A stretch of 64,000 bases of DNA from an uncultured Lachnospiraceae bacterium (lineage in GTDB: Bacteria > Bacillota > Clostridia > Lachnospirales > Lachnospiraceae), in assembly GCA_910586615.1 (NCBI GenBank), contig CAJUJP010000013.1:1-64000 (forward strand), given 5' to 3'. The translations under genes and the position numbers were made by a program. Positions within the stretch are counted from its first letter, which is position 1. Each line of letters starts with the position of its first letter. The notes under the pieces were generated by a model. It did no database searches. It had not been told where the DNA came from and saw only the letters and a list, made by a program, of their open reading frames with translations. Below are positions 34,805-44,431 of the stretch, in pieces.

Positions 34805-35152
34805 TTATAAAGACTGGATTACTTCCACGGTCTTATCATATACTTTCACCACATGATTCATATAATTCATAATGACCTCTTCGTCATAAGGCTCCGAACG
34901 GAGTTCCTCCGTGAGCGGTCCCGCATAATCCATGATCCCCCCAAGACCCAGATTGCCGCACAGACCTTTCACCGTATGGGCATATGTGAATGCTTCTTTC
35001 CAGTTCTTCTCCTCAACTGTCTGCTTCAACCCGGCAAAGTTCTTATCATCCAGAAATTTCCTCAGCATTCTCAGATAAAAATCTTCCTTGCCCATGAAGC
35101 GCTTGAGCACCTCGTCATAGTCCACACCGACCGTCATCAATTTCTCTTTCAT
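34805..35152 (-). CDS. Free-standing histidine phosphotransfer (Hpt) protein
   Basis: A 115-residue all-helical Hpt domain without any attached kinase. The phosphorylated His lies in TYAHTVKGLCGNLG (about 58-71), the exact family motif (H-x-x-K-G). Such proteins pass phosphate between the receiver domain of a hybrid kinase and a response regulator. The hybrid kinase at 46183-48999 has a receiver but no Hpt, so it is a natural candidate partner. Two ATG codons are adjacent; the second is better spaced from GGAGGG. It is transcribed alone and divergent from a chemoreceptor gene. Confidence 0.9.
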   Translation of the reverse strand: MKEKLMTVGVDYDEVLKRFMGKEDFYLRMLRKFLDDKNFAGLKQTVEEKNWKEAFTYAHTVKGLCGNLGLGGIMDYAGPLTEELRSEPYDEEVIMNYMNHVVKVYDKTVEVIQSL

Positions 35153-35655
35153 CATAACCCTCCATTCTGTTCAGCCGGCGAGTCGGATGAACGGCCTGCT
35201 GTCCGCACGCAGACATAACCCGTGTACGCCAAACTCATCTTCGCCTGATCATTCCCCCTATTTTGGATCGTTCTCGTCAAACTGATATTCTGTAAATATT
35301 TTTTCCATTAAATTATTTAAATCCCTTATACATAGCTTACGTTGTTTTTGAAAAAATGGCAAGTGTTTTCTTCAATCTCTGATTTTTCAATCTACCTGTA
35401 TTTTATCAAAATAATTTACTTACATGAGCGTTCTCCGTTCTCTCATTTCATATGATTTAGTATTTCAAACGTTTAAGTTAGTACATATTTGTACTTTATT
35501 GTATATATTGCACGAATTTCCCCTGCTGTTTTTGTCGTTTTCTATGATTTTGAGATTCCAGAGTAAAAACAATCTTTGATTTTCCCTTATAATATGATAT
35601 GATAACGTAAACGATTAAGTAGCATTAGAAGTTACCATTACCAGGAGGTTTCATT
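35153..35655. other. 500-bp intergenic region between hpt and the first chemoreceptor
   Basis: No gene is seen here. The half near hpt is GC-richer; from about 35280 to 35640 it is strongly AT-rich. It contains a GTAC-ATATTT-GTAC inverted repeat (near 35481-35494) and the chemoreceptor promoter. A weak hpt promoter (TTGCCA with TAAGCT at 17 bp on the minus strand, near 35330-35373) is possible. No sigma-28 type flagellar promoter was recognised. Confidence 0.5.
35576..35603 (+). promoter_or_regulatory. Promoter of the first chemoreceptor
   Basis: TTGATT and TATGAT with a 16-bp spacer, about 50 bases before the start codon. A second TATAAT-like box (35588-35593) lies inside the spacer without a -35. 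Confidence 0.5.
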
Positions 35656-37719
35656 ATGAAAAAGCTTTCTTCCATCAAAGCAAAGATCGCCTTTGTCATG
35701 ATTCTTTTTATCACGGCGGCGGTCATCATTGCAGCTGTTGTCAATTACAGATCCCTGACCGGCATGGCCCACGATACGCTGACCGACTATATAAGCGATT
35801 CCCTTCTGGAAATCGTCAAGGCACACGGCTCCGGCATCGATGAATCCATTGAAAAATACAATTCCACCATGAAATATCTGGACAGTTCGGAGAATTTCTT
35901 TGTCTTTAATACAAACAACGGCAACAAATACTCCAACGAAGTACACGCGGCATTAAAAAAATACATGACCGCCAATCCGGCCCACGAGAGTATCAATTTC
36001 GTATGCGGGGATGAACTGCTTCTTCTGGCCAGTTCTATCGAATCAACAGAAGGCGCCTCCTATGCAGACCGGCGCTTTGTCAAATACATCATGGAAAACA
36101 ACCGGCCGGCACAGAGCAATATCTTCTTTGACGAGGAGACCGGCGAGCCGATGATCTCCATCGGTGTGCCCCAGACAAGCCATTTTGATGACAATACCCT
36201 GTCGGGTGTCCTTTTTACCAATATCAAGGTGTCTCTCTTTGCCGACGAGCTGACCGATATCAGTATTTTTGACTCGGACACCAGCTATGCCTGCCTGTTG
36301 GACAGCAACGGCGTATTCATTTACCATCCCGATGAGTCCATGGTAGGAACCAAATCCGATAACACAACCATCACCGGACTGGTAGATCAGATTGCAGCAG
36401 GAAGCGTTCCTTCCGCCGGTCTGGTGACCAACGAAAGCACCGGACAGTATCTGGCGTACAACGTGTCAGACCTGAACAACTGGATTTTCTGCCTTCTGAT
36501 GGATCAGGACGTAATTCTGGATCCTCTGGAAGACATGCGGCAGGGCGCCGTCTCCACCAGCATTACCACCTGCCTCATCATTATTGCAATCTTTACCGTG
36601 CTGGGCTTTATCTTTGCAAGCACCATCACCACACCCATCAAGATTGTGACCAATGTCATCCGCAAGACTGCCGATCTGGATATTTCCCAGGATGATTCCT
36701 ATCACCCCTTGCTCAAGCACAGGGATGAGACCGGCGAAATGAGCCGCGCCGTCCAGAAAATGCGGCATTCCTTCAGCCAGATGATGACCGACATCTCATC
36801 CGCTTCGGAATACATCAGCAACAGTGCCGATGAACTGCATCAGATTGCAACTACGGTCAATGATAACGCCAACAGCAATTCCACCACGGCACAGCAGGTC
36901 TCCGCAAGCATGGAACAGACTGCCCAGAATACAGAGGCTATCAGCAGCGAAATCGTAGAAGTGGAACAGAATACATCAGACATCACCGCGAAAGCCAGAG
37001 AAGGTGTCACGCTTTCTGAGGAAATCATGAGACGTGCTGAGAAACTGAAAGACGACACTTTGCAGGCAAGCGCACGGACAAGAGATATGTACCAGACCGT
37101 CAAGGACACCTCCGCCATTGCCATAGAAGATTCCAAGGCTGTCTCCAAGATCAATGATCTGGCCAAAAACATCATGGAGATCGCCAGCCAGACCTCCCTT
37201 CTTTCCCTGAATGCCTCCATTGAGGCCGCAAGAGCAGGCGAACAGGGCCGCGGATTCGCCGTGGTAGCTGACGAGATCGGCAAACTGGCCGAACAGTCAT
37301 CCCAGACGGTAAACGGTATTACCCAGATTGTCACAGAGGTGAATGCAGCCGTGGAACGAATGGCCGACAGCCTGAATGCAGCCCTGGATTTTCTGGATCA
37401 CACGGTTCTGGCAGATTACGGCAATTTCATGAAAGTCAGTGAGCAGTACTCCGACGATGCGGGATACGTGAACCGCACCATGGCAGAGATCGACAACTCC
37501 ATCAGTGAGATGAACCACACCATCATAAGGATCACGGAAGCTATAGGACGGATCAACAACTCTATCTCCGAAACCTCTTCCGGCGTGGTCAGCGTGGTGG
37601 ACAACAACGCAAGTATCGTTTCTCTGGCGACAGACACCTACAACATGGTAGAACAGACCATCACCTATGCCGACTCGCTGCGCGAGATCGTGGACAGTTT
37701 TACGCTGGACGGAGAATAA
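35656..37719 (+). CDS. Methyl-accepting chemotaxis protein
   Basis: A 687-residue transmembrane chemoreceptor. Membrane helix 1 (about 9-31) and helix 2 (about 292-315) enclose an extracellular double-Cache sensor (about 35-285; FDSDTSYACLLDSNGVFIYHPDE is the membrane-proximal half). A HAMP linker (about 316-370) leads to the cytoplasmic signalling bundle, whose tip has SLNASIEAARAGEQGRGFAVVA. AGGAGG lies ahead of the ATG. The hemerythrin fusion follows 144 bases later on the same strand. The ligand is unknown. Confidence 0.95.
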   Translation: MKKLSSIKAKIAFVMILFITAAVIIAAVVNYRSLTGMAHDTLTDYISDSLLEIVKAHGSGIDESIEKYNSTMKYLDSSENFFVFNTNNGNKYSNEVHAALKKYMTANPAHESINFVCGDELLLLASSIESTEGASYADRRFVKYIMENNRPAQSNIFFDEETGEPMISIGVPQTSHFDDNTLSGVLFTNIKVSLFADELTDISIFDSDTSYACLLDSNGVFIYHPDESMVGTKSDNTTITGLVDQIAAGSVPSAGLVTNESTGQYLAYNVSDLNNWIFCLLMDQDVILDPLEDMRQGAVSTSITTCLIIIAIFTVLGFIFASTITTPIKIVTNVIRKTADLDISQDDSYHPLLKHRDETGEMSRAVQKMRHSFSQMMTDISSASEYISNSADELHQIATTVNDNANSNSTTAQQVSASMEQTAQNTEAISSEIVEVEQNTSDITAKAREGVTLSEEIMRRAEKLKDDTLQASARTRDMYQTVKDTSAIAIEDSKAVSKINDLAKNIMEIASQTSLLSLNASIEAARAGEQGRGFAVVADEIGKLAEQSSQTVNGITQIVTEVNAAVERMADSLNAALDFLDHTVLADYGNFMKVSEQYSDDAGYVNRTMAEIDNSISEMNHTIIRITEAIGRINNSISETSSGVVSVVDNNASIVSLATDTYNMVEQTITYADSLREIVDSFTLDGE

Positions 37720-37863
37720 AGTTGACAGGCCGGCGCCAGATGTGAACTGCCGTTCTTTGCGAAACAACAGAACGTTTTGCGTAAAACAGGAAATTGTTCT
37801 TTTTTGATATTTATGGTAAAATATCAGAAAAAGATTCGGGAACGAATGGCAAAGGAGGCTTTC

Positions 37864-38760
37864 ATGTTGAAAGAGGTAAAATGGAATGATCGATTTAACC
37901 TTGGCGTGGATGTTATCGACCGTGCCCACCAGAGGCTTTTTTCGATCGTCGGCAGGATGCTCTCCCTCAATGAAGATTCTGCAAAGCAGCGTCACGCATG
38001 CAGGGAAGGCATCAAATATTTTAAAAGCTATACTTTAAAACATTTTGCGGAAGAAGAGGCTTATATGCAGTCCATCAACTATCCCGGATATGCCGTACAT
38101 AAAAGTCTGCACGCAAATCTGCGCGATCAGACGCTGCCCGCACTGGAAGAAGAACTGGAAGCACGGGATTATTCTATAGAATCCGTACAGCATTTCCTCG
38201 GTATCTGCGTGGGATGGCTCAATGGCCATATCATGGTGGAAGACCGGGCCATCACCGGCAAGAATCCCAATAAGTGGGTTCATCAGCCCGAAGAAGATGA
38301 GCTTGCCTCTCTCTCCAAAGCAGTCATTCAAGGTTTGCAGACCATGTGTCAGGCCGATGCCCATCTCATCAGCAAACACTACAGCGGAGAAGATTTTGCT
38401 TCTGACAAGACACTCTGCTACCGCTTAAGCTACAGCACCAAAGACAAAAAGCGGATGCAGGTTTTTCTGGTCTTTGAGGAATCTCTGATCCTTAATACAC
38501 TCAACAGCATTCTGGATCAGGAATTTAAGAAAGTAGACAAGACCGCAGTCTATGCCATGAAAATTCTTTCAGAACAGTTTGTAGACTATCTGGCAAGGCA
38601 TTTTGATCTGGGTGTCAAATATAATCTTGAGAAAAATGACTTACAGACCTACGATCAGTTTATCCGTATTTTTGACAAACAGTATCCCCCTTACAGCCTG
38701 CTGTTCAACACCGGCGGAAAGGGATATTTTGCCATTGTTATAAAGCAGCTTGCTGTATAA
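37864..38760 (+). CDS. Bacteriohemerythrin fused to an unrecognised C-terminal domain
   Basis: A 298-residue cytosolic protein. The first 135 or so residues are a hemerythrin four-helix bundle with all diiron ligands in order: His in DRAHQRLF, HFAEEE, HKSLH, and HIMVED. Hemerythrins bind O2 or iron. The remaining 150 residues (from about 150) are a separate alpha/beta domain; a stretch MQVFLVFEE...LNTLNSILDQ...ILSEQFVDYLARHF vaguely recalls CheX/CheC-like phosphatases, but key residues cannot be assigned. ATG 37864 has AAAGGAGG before it; the frame is open upstream to 37777 without a site. It follows a chemoreceptor, which suggests an oxygen- or redox-linked taxis adaptor. Confidence 0.8.
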   Translation: MLKEVKWNDRFNLGVDVIDRAHQRLFSIVGRMLSLNEDSAKQRHACREGIKYFKSYTLKHFAEEEAYMQSINYPGYAVHKSLHANLRDQTLPALEEELEARDYSIESVQHFLGICVGWLNGHIMVEDRAITGKNPNKWVHQPEEDELASLSKAVIQGLQTMCQADAHLISKHYSGEDFASDKTLCYRLSYSTKDKKRMQVFLVFEESLILNTLNSILDQEFKKVDKTAVYAMKILSEQFVDYLARHFDLGVKYNLEKNDLQTYDQFIRIFDKQYPPYSLLFNTGGKGYFAIVIKQLAV

Positions 38761-38783
38761 TACAGAACAGTGTTCTACATTAC

Positions 38784-38826
38784 AAAAGCCTTTCAGATGC
38801 TCTATATCATTCTGAGAGGCTTTTTT
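38784..38826. terminator. Bidirectional terminator
   Basis: A 14-bp stem AAAAGCCTTTCAGA/TCTGAGAGGCTTTT (one G-T pair) with T runs on both strands, lying between the convergent hemerythrin and histidine kinase genes. It should serve both. Confidence 0.9.
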
Positions 38827-38828
38827 AT

Positions 38829-40157
38829 TCATCCCAGCCGGAACACAAGTCCGAAGCACATCCCGTCCGCTTCCCTCCGTGCGAAAATATCTCCTTCCAT
38901 CCTTTGCATGATCCGCCTGCTGACAGCCAGTCCAAGACCGCTTCCCTCCCGTCCGCGGGCATTGCTCCCGCGGTAAAAACTGTCAAACAGATGGGGCAGT
39001 TCCTGTGCCGTAACCGTTTCGCCCGTGTTGAACACTTCTATGACCTGACAAAAATCCTCCTCGTAAAAGGACAGGCTGATTTTCCTTCCATCCCCGTATT
39101 TCAAAGCATTTTCCATCAGATTTCCCATAACCTCAAAGGCTCTGTTCATATCTCCTTTCAAAATTTTATTCTCATATGCACCGGTGGCCAGTTCCGTCAT
39201 CACCAGCCTGCATTTCGGCACATAAAACCGCCTGACCTTTTCCACATAATCCTGCAGATAAAACTCCCCTTCCGCCACCTCAATATCAAAAATATCCTCA
39301 CTGGCCGTACTCACGATCTCCTTCACAAAATTCTCGATCTCCCCGGCATGACTTCCGATCTGCCTCGCCGCGTATCTGCGCTGTTCTTCCGTGTCGTACA
39401 TGTTTTCCTGCAGTGCTTTGGCATAGAGTTTTACCGCACTTAAAGGTATCTTAATATCATGGGATATGGACAAAAGCAGCAGTTTCTTTTCCTTTTCCAG
39501 TTCCATGGTTCTGCTTCTTGCAGCCTTCAGCGCATCCCGCAGCATCCCGATCCCCCACAGGAATCTGCCGAAAAACCGGCTTCCGTCCTCTTCCGGCTCC
39601 ACCGACAGATTTCCTTTGGACAGTTCATACGGCATCTCGCTGATCACATGGAAGGGCCTGATCACCTTCTGTCTGACATACCAGAGCAGTCCGAAAATCA
39701 TGAGCCAGAAAAAGAACAGCAGCCCTTCCGCCGTCCACAAAATCCTTCTGTTTCCTGTACCTGCCGTATAATCAAATCTGACATAACCCGTAAGCTTCCC
39801 CCCTGGGGCCAGCGGCTGCACTGTACTGTGCAGCCCGTTATGGTTTCTGTAAAAGCTTTCTATATCCTGCACGGCTTCCGGTTCCGCCCCGGCCGTCAGC
39901 TCCTGCACGGTTTCCGGTTCCACCCCGGCCGCCGGTTTCTGCGGCAGAAAATAAACTCCTTTCACATAGACCATGTTACGAAGATCAGGCTCAGAAAAAG
40001 CTCCCGCCTCCTCCAAGCCCGCCATGATCCGGTTAATCTCCACTTTATAGCCCATGTCTTCCTCGTTTTCGTCATACCGGCACAACACATACAGCAGCAC
40101 AGAAATGACCAAACAAGTCAACATTGAGAAAGCCATGATTACATTATATTTCCTCAT
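38829..40157 (-). CDS. Sensor histidine kinase
   Basis: A 442-residue membrane kinase. Helix 1 (about 8-27) and helix 2 (about 144-165) enclose about 115 extracellular residues. A HAMP-like linker precedes the HisKA domain with the phosphorylated His in SISHDIKIPLSAVK (about 232-245), and the ATPase domain shows N box NLMENALKYG, F box LFDSFYRG and G2 GSGLGLAV. The extracellular part contains an imprecise internal duplication (AGVEPETVQEL / AGAEPEAVQD) mirrored in the DNA. It overlaps the response regulator by 14 bases and is the last gene of the permease-ATPase-regulator-kinase set. The long sensor loop differs from true BceS kinases, which have almost none. Confidence 0.93.
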   Translation of the reverse strand: MRKYNVIMAFSMLTCLVISVLLYVLCRYDENEEDMGYKVEINRIMAGLEEAGAFSEPDLRNMVYVKGVYFLPQKPAAGVEPETVQELTAGAEPEAVQDIESFYRNHNGLHSTVQPLAPGGKLTGYVRFDYTAGTGNRRILWTAEGLLFFFWLMIFGLLWYVRQKVIRPFHVISEMPYELSKGNLSVEPEEDGSRFFGRFLWGIGMLRDALKAARSRTMELEKEKKLLLLSISHDIKIPLSAVKLYAKALQENMYDTEEQRRYAARQIGSHAGEIENFVKEIVSTASEDIFDIEVAEGEFYLQDYVEKVRRFYVPKCRLVMTELATGAYENKILKGDMNRAFEVMGNLMENALKYGDGRKISLSFYEEDFCQVIEVFNTGETVTAQELPHLFDSFYRGSNARGREGSGLGLAVSRRIMQRMEGDIFARREADGMCFGLVFRLG

Positions 40158-40824
40158 ACCGATACCCTATCCCCCAGACAGTTACAATCCGCTCCGGCTT
40201 TTTCGGATCCGATTCGATCTTGTCTCTCAGCATTTTGACGTGTACGGTCAAGGTCTGGTTTTCACTGAAGCTGTCCACCCCCCATATCGCACCAAACAGA
40301 TATTCCTTGCGTAGCGTTTTTCCCGGATTCTCCGCAAACAGCACAAGCAGTTCATACTCCTTGACTGTGAGAAATATCTCCCGCTGACCGATAAAAACCC
40401 GTTTGGACTCCTTGTCAACAGACAATGCTCCTGAATGGATCACTGCATTTTCCCGTTTCAGGTCATAGTTGCGCCGGAGCAGCGCCCTGATTCTGGCGCT
40501 CAGGATATCCATATCCACCGGCTTCTCCACATAATCGTCCGCTCCCTGTAGAAAACCGTTGATCTGATCCTCCTTCTCCACCCTTGCGCTGAGAAACAGA
40601 ACCGGTGTATTACTCTGCTCCCTGATGGCAGAACACACCGCAAATCCGTCCATGCCGGGCAGCGAAACGTCCAGAATCACAATTTTTACCCTGTGCTCTT
40701 CCAGATATCCAAGAGCTTCCTCCCCGGAAAAGACACCCTGTACAGCATATCCATCCCGTTCCAGAAAAACCCGTATCAATTCATTCAGTTCTCTATGATC
40801 CTCCACCAAAAGAATATCTGTCAT
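40144..40824 (-). CDS. OmpR-family response regulator
   Basis: A 226-residue regulator. The receiver domain (1-120) has acidic pocket VEDH, phospho-Asp in VILDVSLPGMDGF (near 52) and the conserved Lys in YVEKPVD. The OmpR-type winged helix follows (about 130-222; ending RTVTVWGIGYRYEE-like). GAGGAAG precedes the ATG. It pairs with the kinase that overlaps it and probably controls the ABC genes just upstream. Confidence 0.95.
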   Translation of the reverse strand: MTDILLVEDHRELNELIRVFLERDGYAVQGVFSGEEALGYLEEHRVKIVILDVSLPGMDGFAVCSAIREQSNTPVLFLSARVEKEDQINGFLQGADDYVEKPVDMDILSARIRALLRRNYDLKRENAVIHSGALSVDKESKRVFIGQREIFLTVKEYELLVLFAENPGKTLRKEYLFGAIWGVDSFSENQTLTVHVKMLRDKIESDPKKPERIVTVWGIGYRYEEI

Positions 40825-40880
40825 AACGCTTCCTCATTCCGCTGTTCTTATTTCATATGTTTACCCGGACTTCCGCAGAA

Positions 40881-41654
40881 TCAGAATCCCATCTCCATCA
40901 GCCATACCGACAGCTTCTTCTCCCGTTCCCGGTTCTCTTCCGGCCCGTTGTATTTCCAAAAAATATACTCACCTTTTATGCTTCCATCCTCAATATACAG
41001 CACCCTGTCGCACTTGGCCGCCACCTTCATATCATGAGTGACTAACAAAATGGTAGTTCCCTCTCTGTTGATGCGGTTCAGTTCCTTCATGACTTCTCCT
41101 GAATTCTGCTGATTCAGTGCGCCGGTAGGTTCGTCCGCAAAGATCATCTTCGGCCGGTTGATCAGGCTGCGGCAGATACATGCCCGCTGCAGCTGGCCTC
41201 CCGATACCTCGTTGATGTCATGTTCCGCGATCTCACTGATCCCCAGCTTATGCATCAGTTCCTTTGCCCGGCTGTTGATCTCCTTACGCTTTTCCCTGCC
41301 TCTGCCGTTTCCGGACTGATAAGCCGGTAAGATGATATTATCATAAATTGTAAGATTTTTTAACATATACATCTGCTGGAAAATAAATCCCATCTCATCC
41401 AGCCTGAGACTGCTCATCTGAGCAGGAGTCAAGCTCCCGATATCCTTCCCGAAAAAATTTACCCTTCCTGCAGTCAGGTCATCCATCCCGCTGACCGTAT
41501 AAAGAAGCGTGGATTTCCCCGATCCGCTGGGCCCCATGACCGCCGCCATTTCCCCCTGTTTTATTTCCATATTAATATTCCGCAATACATTATTCTGTCT
41601 CTTATTCACAATATATGTCTTGCACAAATCCTTAACCATTAAACTTTCCATCAT
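40881..41654 (-). CDS. ABC transporter ATP-binding protein (MacB/BceA type)
   Basis: A 257-residue ATPase of the LolD/MacB/BceA group. Motifs are Walker A GPSGSGKST, Q-loop FIFQQMYML, signature VSGGQLQRA and Walker B MIFADEPTGALN, the last being typical of this group. The start was set at ATG 41654 behind CGGAGATCAAG; the frame opens at a TTG earlier. It works with the FtsX-type permease encoded 105 bases upstream. The group either expels antibiotics or pulls them off target in the membrane. Confidence 0.95.
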   Translation of the reverse strand: MMESLMVKDLCKTYIVNKRQNNVLRNINMEIKQGEMAAVMGPSGSGKSTLLYTVSGMDDLTAGRVNFFGKDIGSLTPAQMSSLRLDEMGFIFQQMYMLKNLTIYDNIILPAYQSGNGRGREKRKEINSRAKELMHKLGISEIAEHDINEVSGGQLQRACICRSLINRPKMIFADEPTGALNQQNSGEVMKELNRINREGTTILLVTHDMKVAAKCDRVLYIEDGSIKGEYIFWKYNGPEENREREKKLSVWLMEMGF

Positions 41655-41759
41655 CTTGATCTCCGTCTCCAAACCTTTCTATTTTAAATTTCATCTTTCT
41701 TTTCTGCCTTCCGGTCTTATGACAGCGTGTGCAGGCAGAGTCCCTTCAGCCTGATGATC

Positions 41760-44135
41760 TTACTCTCCTTCATTTACTTCCTTCATATCCACTCTCTTCA
41801 CCCCGCCTGAACATATAAACGCCGTGACTCCCGTTACAAAAAACAGCAGCAGCGGATAAAACACATACACTTCCACGCTCCCCATAACAAGCTCAATGGA
41901 CGTAGCACCCATCATGGCGAAAATCGGCCCGATCACACAGGGCGCAAGCAGAAACGACAAAAACGTACCAAGCAGCATGGATGCCGCCAGCATCAGAAGC
42001 ACCCGCACAGTCTGCCATGCCTGAAGGGATCGATCCACGAATCCCATGCTTTTTAACAATGCAATCTCTCCCCGCTCTCTGGACATAATCGTTTTCATCA
42101 GAAGAACCGTGATCAGTCCGTTGATCACAAGAACGATTCCCACGATAAAGTAAACAAGCCTGTCGATCTGCCCAATGATGCCTCCGATCATACTGTCCAG
42201 AAACCCTCTGACATCCATGATCCTGTAATCCGGAAAAATTTCCGCAAGCTTTTTACAGGCCTCCTCACTCTCCATATCCTCAATCTCCACCTGTATACAC
42301 ATGATTCCGCCTGCATAATCAGGATCCATCTCCGCGCTCCTGCTCACCCGAAATCCCTGCCCCATATTCATCATGGACTGATAAGTTCCTGTGACCATAA
42401 ATTCTTCCGGGCGGTCTTTCATCAAAAAATGTACTGTATCACCTATTCCTACCCCCAGTTCTCCGGCGGTAATTTCCGTAAGAATCACCTCGTTGGCCAG
42501 TTCCGGTTCTCTTCCCGAAAGAAGCGCATAATGTCTGTCCCAGTTTCCCACAGCCTGCAGCGTATAGCAGGTTACGCTGTCCTCAGGATCCTCTGCATAG
42601 CACGGAATCATATACCCCATATCTGCTCCCGTCACCGCTTTCATGCCTTTTTCGGCAAGTGTCTGTTCAATCTTTTCCATATCGCGGAACATGAGATCCA
42701 TATCCGTCACATAAGTCTCTCCTCTTCCCGTATCCAGGTACACATCCGATGGACTTAGCCCGAATTCCCAGATAACGCCGTCACTTTTCAGCGTATTTGC
42801 CGCACTTAAGGGAAGCAGAATCAACAGTATCCCCAGACAAAAAGTCATGAGCAGGACGCCGAACCGCCTTAAGCTGCTCAGAATATCATTGACCGCCAGA
42901 TAAAAGAAGGGCCTCATCCCCGCCTGTTTCCACAGCTTCAACGGACTTTTGGCATGATAACGCTCGCCGGCAGAACCGCTTCTGATGGCTTCCAGCGCGG
43001 AAATTTTCTTTAACCTGTTGGTACTCATATAGCAGAAAAGCAATACAATGCCCACCACAGCCGCCGCACACACAATATGAATGATAAAATGCTGCTGCGT
43101 CTGTTCCACTACGATATTGACCACAGCCCGTTTCAATATGGCTCTGCCGAAAGGCACACTGAATACCAGGCCGATCAGCGCACCTGTCACGGCAAGGGCA
43201 AAATATTTAATCAGATACAGCCCTTTGATGCCCATATCCCGCATACCGATGGCCTTCATAATACCAATCTCTTTATAATCCTCCTGCAGCGTAAAGACAA
43301 TGGTAAACCGCAGCACCAGAAAAGCCAGCAGAATCAGGCAGATACTCACTACAATCAGAACCCCGGCGATCAGCATATCCATAATGTAACACAACCGGAT
43401 CACACCTTTTCCCTCAATACCACTGATTACACTAAAATTCTGTTCTTTCCACTCCTGTTTGAATTTCTCTTGATCAGCATAAACTATACTATAAATTCTT
43501 GTACGAACAATCCCATCCTGATTTTCATACCGGGCAAAATCCTCCTCCCCGATAAAAAGCCGCTTGAACCCCATCATAGGGCTTCCGAACACTGCGTCCT
43601 TCACAATGGCCGCAATACGAAACTCCTGCTCCACATCTCCTATTCTGACACAGACACTGTCTCCCACCTGCAGGTCATTTTTATCAGCCTCCACTTTAGG
43701 GAACGCGATCTCTCCGGGCGCCAGCACAAGCATTTCGTTCTCCTCCGTAAAGACCTTCATGAAGTTTTGTGGAATCTTTTGAATAAACAATGTATTGGTC
43801 CGCTCATATCCTGTCCGTTCCGGATCCGCCTGACAGTTTGTAACCGCCACGTTTTCATTAATCAGATTAAAACCATCGGTCACCTCAGACTCTAAAGCCC
43901 ACTTCTGTTCCTTCAAAAAATCCGCGATGCCGTCCTGTTCTCCATCCAGCAAAGCAATTGCAATGGAATCCGGCACTTTGGCCATATCCAGAAAATGATC
44001 AATGGCTCCGCTCACCGCAGCCAGATTATCCACACTGCTGGCGAGAAACATTGACGCCAGTATGATGAACAGCAGCAGTATCATGTTCATGGTTCTTTTT
44101 CGTTTTAAATCTTTCTGTAGTATCCGTAAAAACAT
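41760..44135 (-). CDS. FtsX-type ABC permease
   Basis: A 791-residue membrane protein with two FtsX domains. An N-terminal helix (about 18-40) is followed by an extracytoplasmic region (about 45-240), three helices with an EIGIMKAIGM motif (about 250-380), a linker, another helix (about 420-445), a second extracytoplasmic region (about 460-640) and three more helices (about 660-785) with EIALLKSMGF. This is the layout of macrolide-exporter-like or antimicrobial peptide transporters in Bacillota. ATG 44135 has AAAGGACAGGG upstream; the longer frame runs through a palindrome. It heads the operon with ATPase, regulator and kinase. Confidence 0.92.
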   Translation of the reverse strand: MFLRILQKDLKRKRTMNMILLLFIILASMFLASSVDNLAAVSGAIDHFLDMAKVPDSIAIALLDGEQDGIADFLKEQKWALESEVTDGFNLINENVAVTNCQADPERTGYERTNTLFIQKIPQNFMKVFTEENEMLVLAPGEIAFPKVEADKNDLQVGDSVCVRIGDVEQEFRIAAIVKDAVFGSPMMGFKRLFIGEEDFARYENQDGIVRTRIYSIVYADQEKFKQEWKEQNFSVISGIEGKGVIRLCYIMDMLIAGVLIVVSICLILLAFLVLRFTIVFTLQEDYKEIGIMKAIGMRDMGIKGLYLIKYFALAVTGALIGLVFSVPFGRAILKRAVVNIVVEQTQQHFIIHIVCAAAVVGIVLLFCYMSTNRLKKISALEAIRSGSAGERYHAKSPLKLWKQAGMRPFFYLAVNDILSSLRRFGVLLMTFCLGILLILLPLSAANTLKSDGVIWEFGLSPSDVYLDTGRGETYVTDMDLMFRDMEKIEQTLAEKGMKAVTGADMGYMIPCYAEDPEDSVTCYTLQAVGNWDRHYALLSGREPELANEVILTEITAGELGVGIGDTVHFLMKDRPEEFMVTGTYQSMMNMGQGFRVSRSAEMDPDYAGGIMCIQVEIEDMESEEACKKLAEIFPDYRIMDVRGFLDSMIGGIIGQIDRLVYFIVGIVLVINGLITVLLMKTIMSRERGEIALLKSMGFVDRSLQAWQTVRVLLMLAASMLLGTFLSFLLAPCVIGPIFAMMGATSIELVMGSVEVYVFYPLLLFFVTGVTAFICSGGVKRVDMKEVNEGE

Positions 44136-44159
44136 CTGTCCCTGTCCTTTCTGTTTATT

Positions 44160-44176
44160 TTGACCTGATCGGTCAA
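44160..44176 (-). promoter_or_regulatory. Inverted repeat before the permease operon
   Basis: TTGACC-TGATC-GGTCAA, a perfect 6-bp inverted repeat with a 5-base centre, 25 bases before the permease start. Palindromes like this are common binding sites of TetR-type repressors; no TetR gene is in the window. No convincing -35/-10 pair was placed next to it. Confidence 0.45.
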
Positions 44177-44350
44177 CTTGCATTCTTATGCCTTTACGAT
44201 CTGCCCTATGCGGCGCGCTTTCATCCTTCCGGTCCGGCCTGTAAACATGGCTTCTCCTTTTCTCTGATCCGCACGCCGTATTCTTCCAATCTAAGGCAGA
44301 TTATTTTCGGCTTTCGGGACAGTGTAACGCAGGAATTATTAAAAAATCCT

Positions 44351-44395
44351 TAAAAAAGTAAATTTGCTTCGTAAAAACGAGATTTACGAAGCAAA
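44351..44395 (+). repeat. Dispersed hairpin element, copy B
   Basis: The 5' part (A run then GTAAATTTGCTTCG) is the same as in copy A at 131-170. Here it continues into a perfect 13-bp hairpin TTTGCTTCGTAAA/TTTACGAAGCAAA with a 7-base loop (44363-44375 with 44383-44395). It lies in the 296-bp gap between the DUF4143 ATPase stop and the permease start. Being downstream of the minus-strand permease promoter region and of the ATPase gene end, it might act in transcript ends. Confidence 0.5.
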
Positions 44396-44431
44396 CGCAA
44401 GCAAACAAGAGATGTTTATTATTATCACAAA

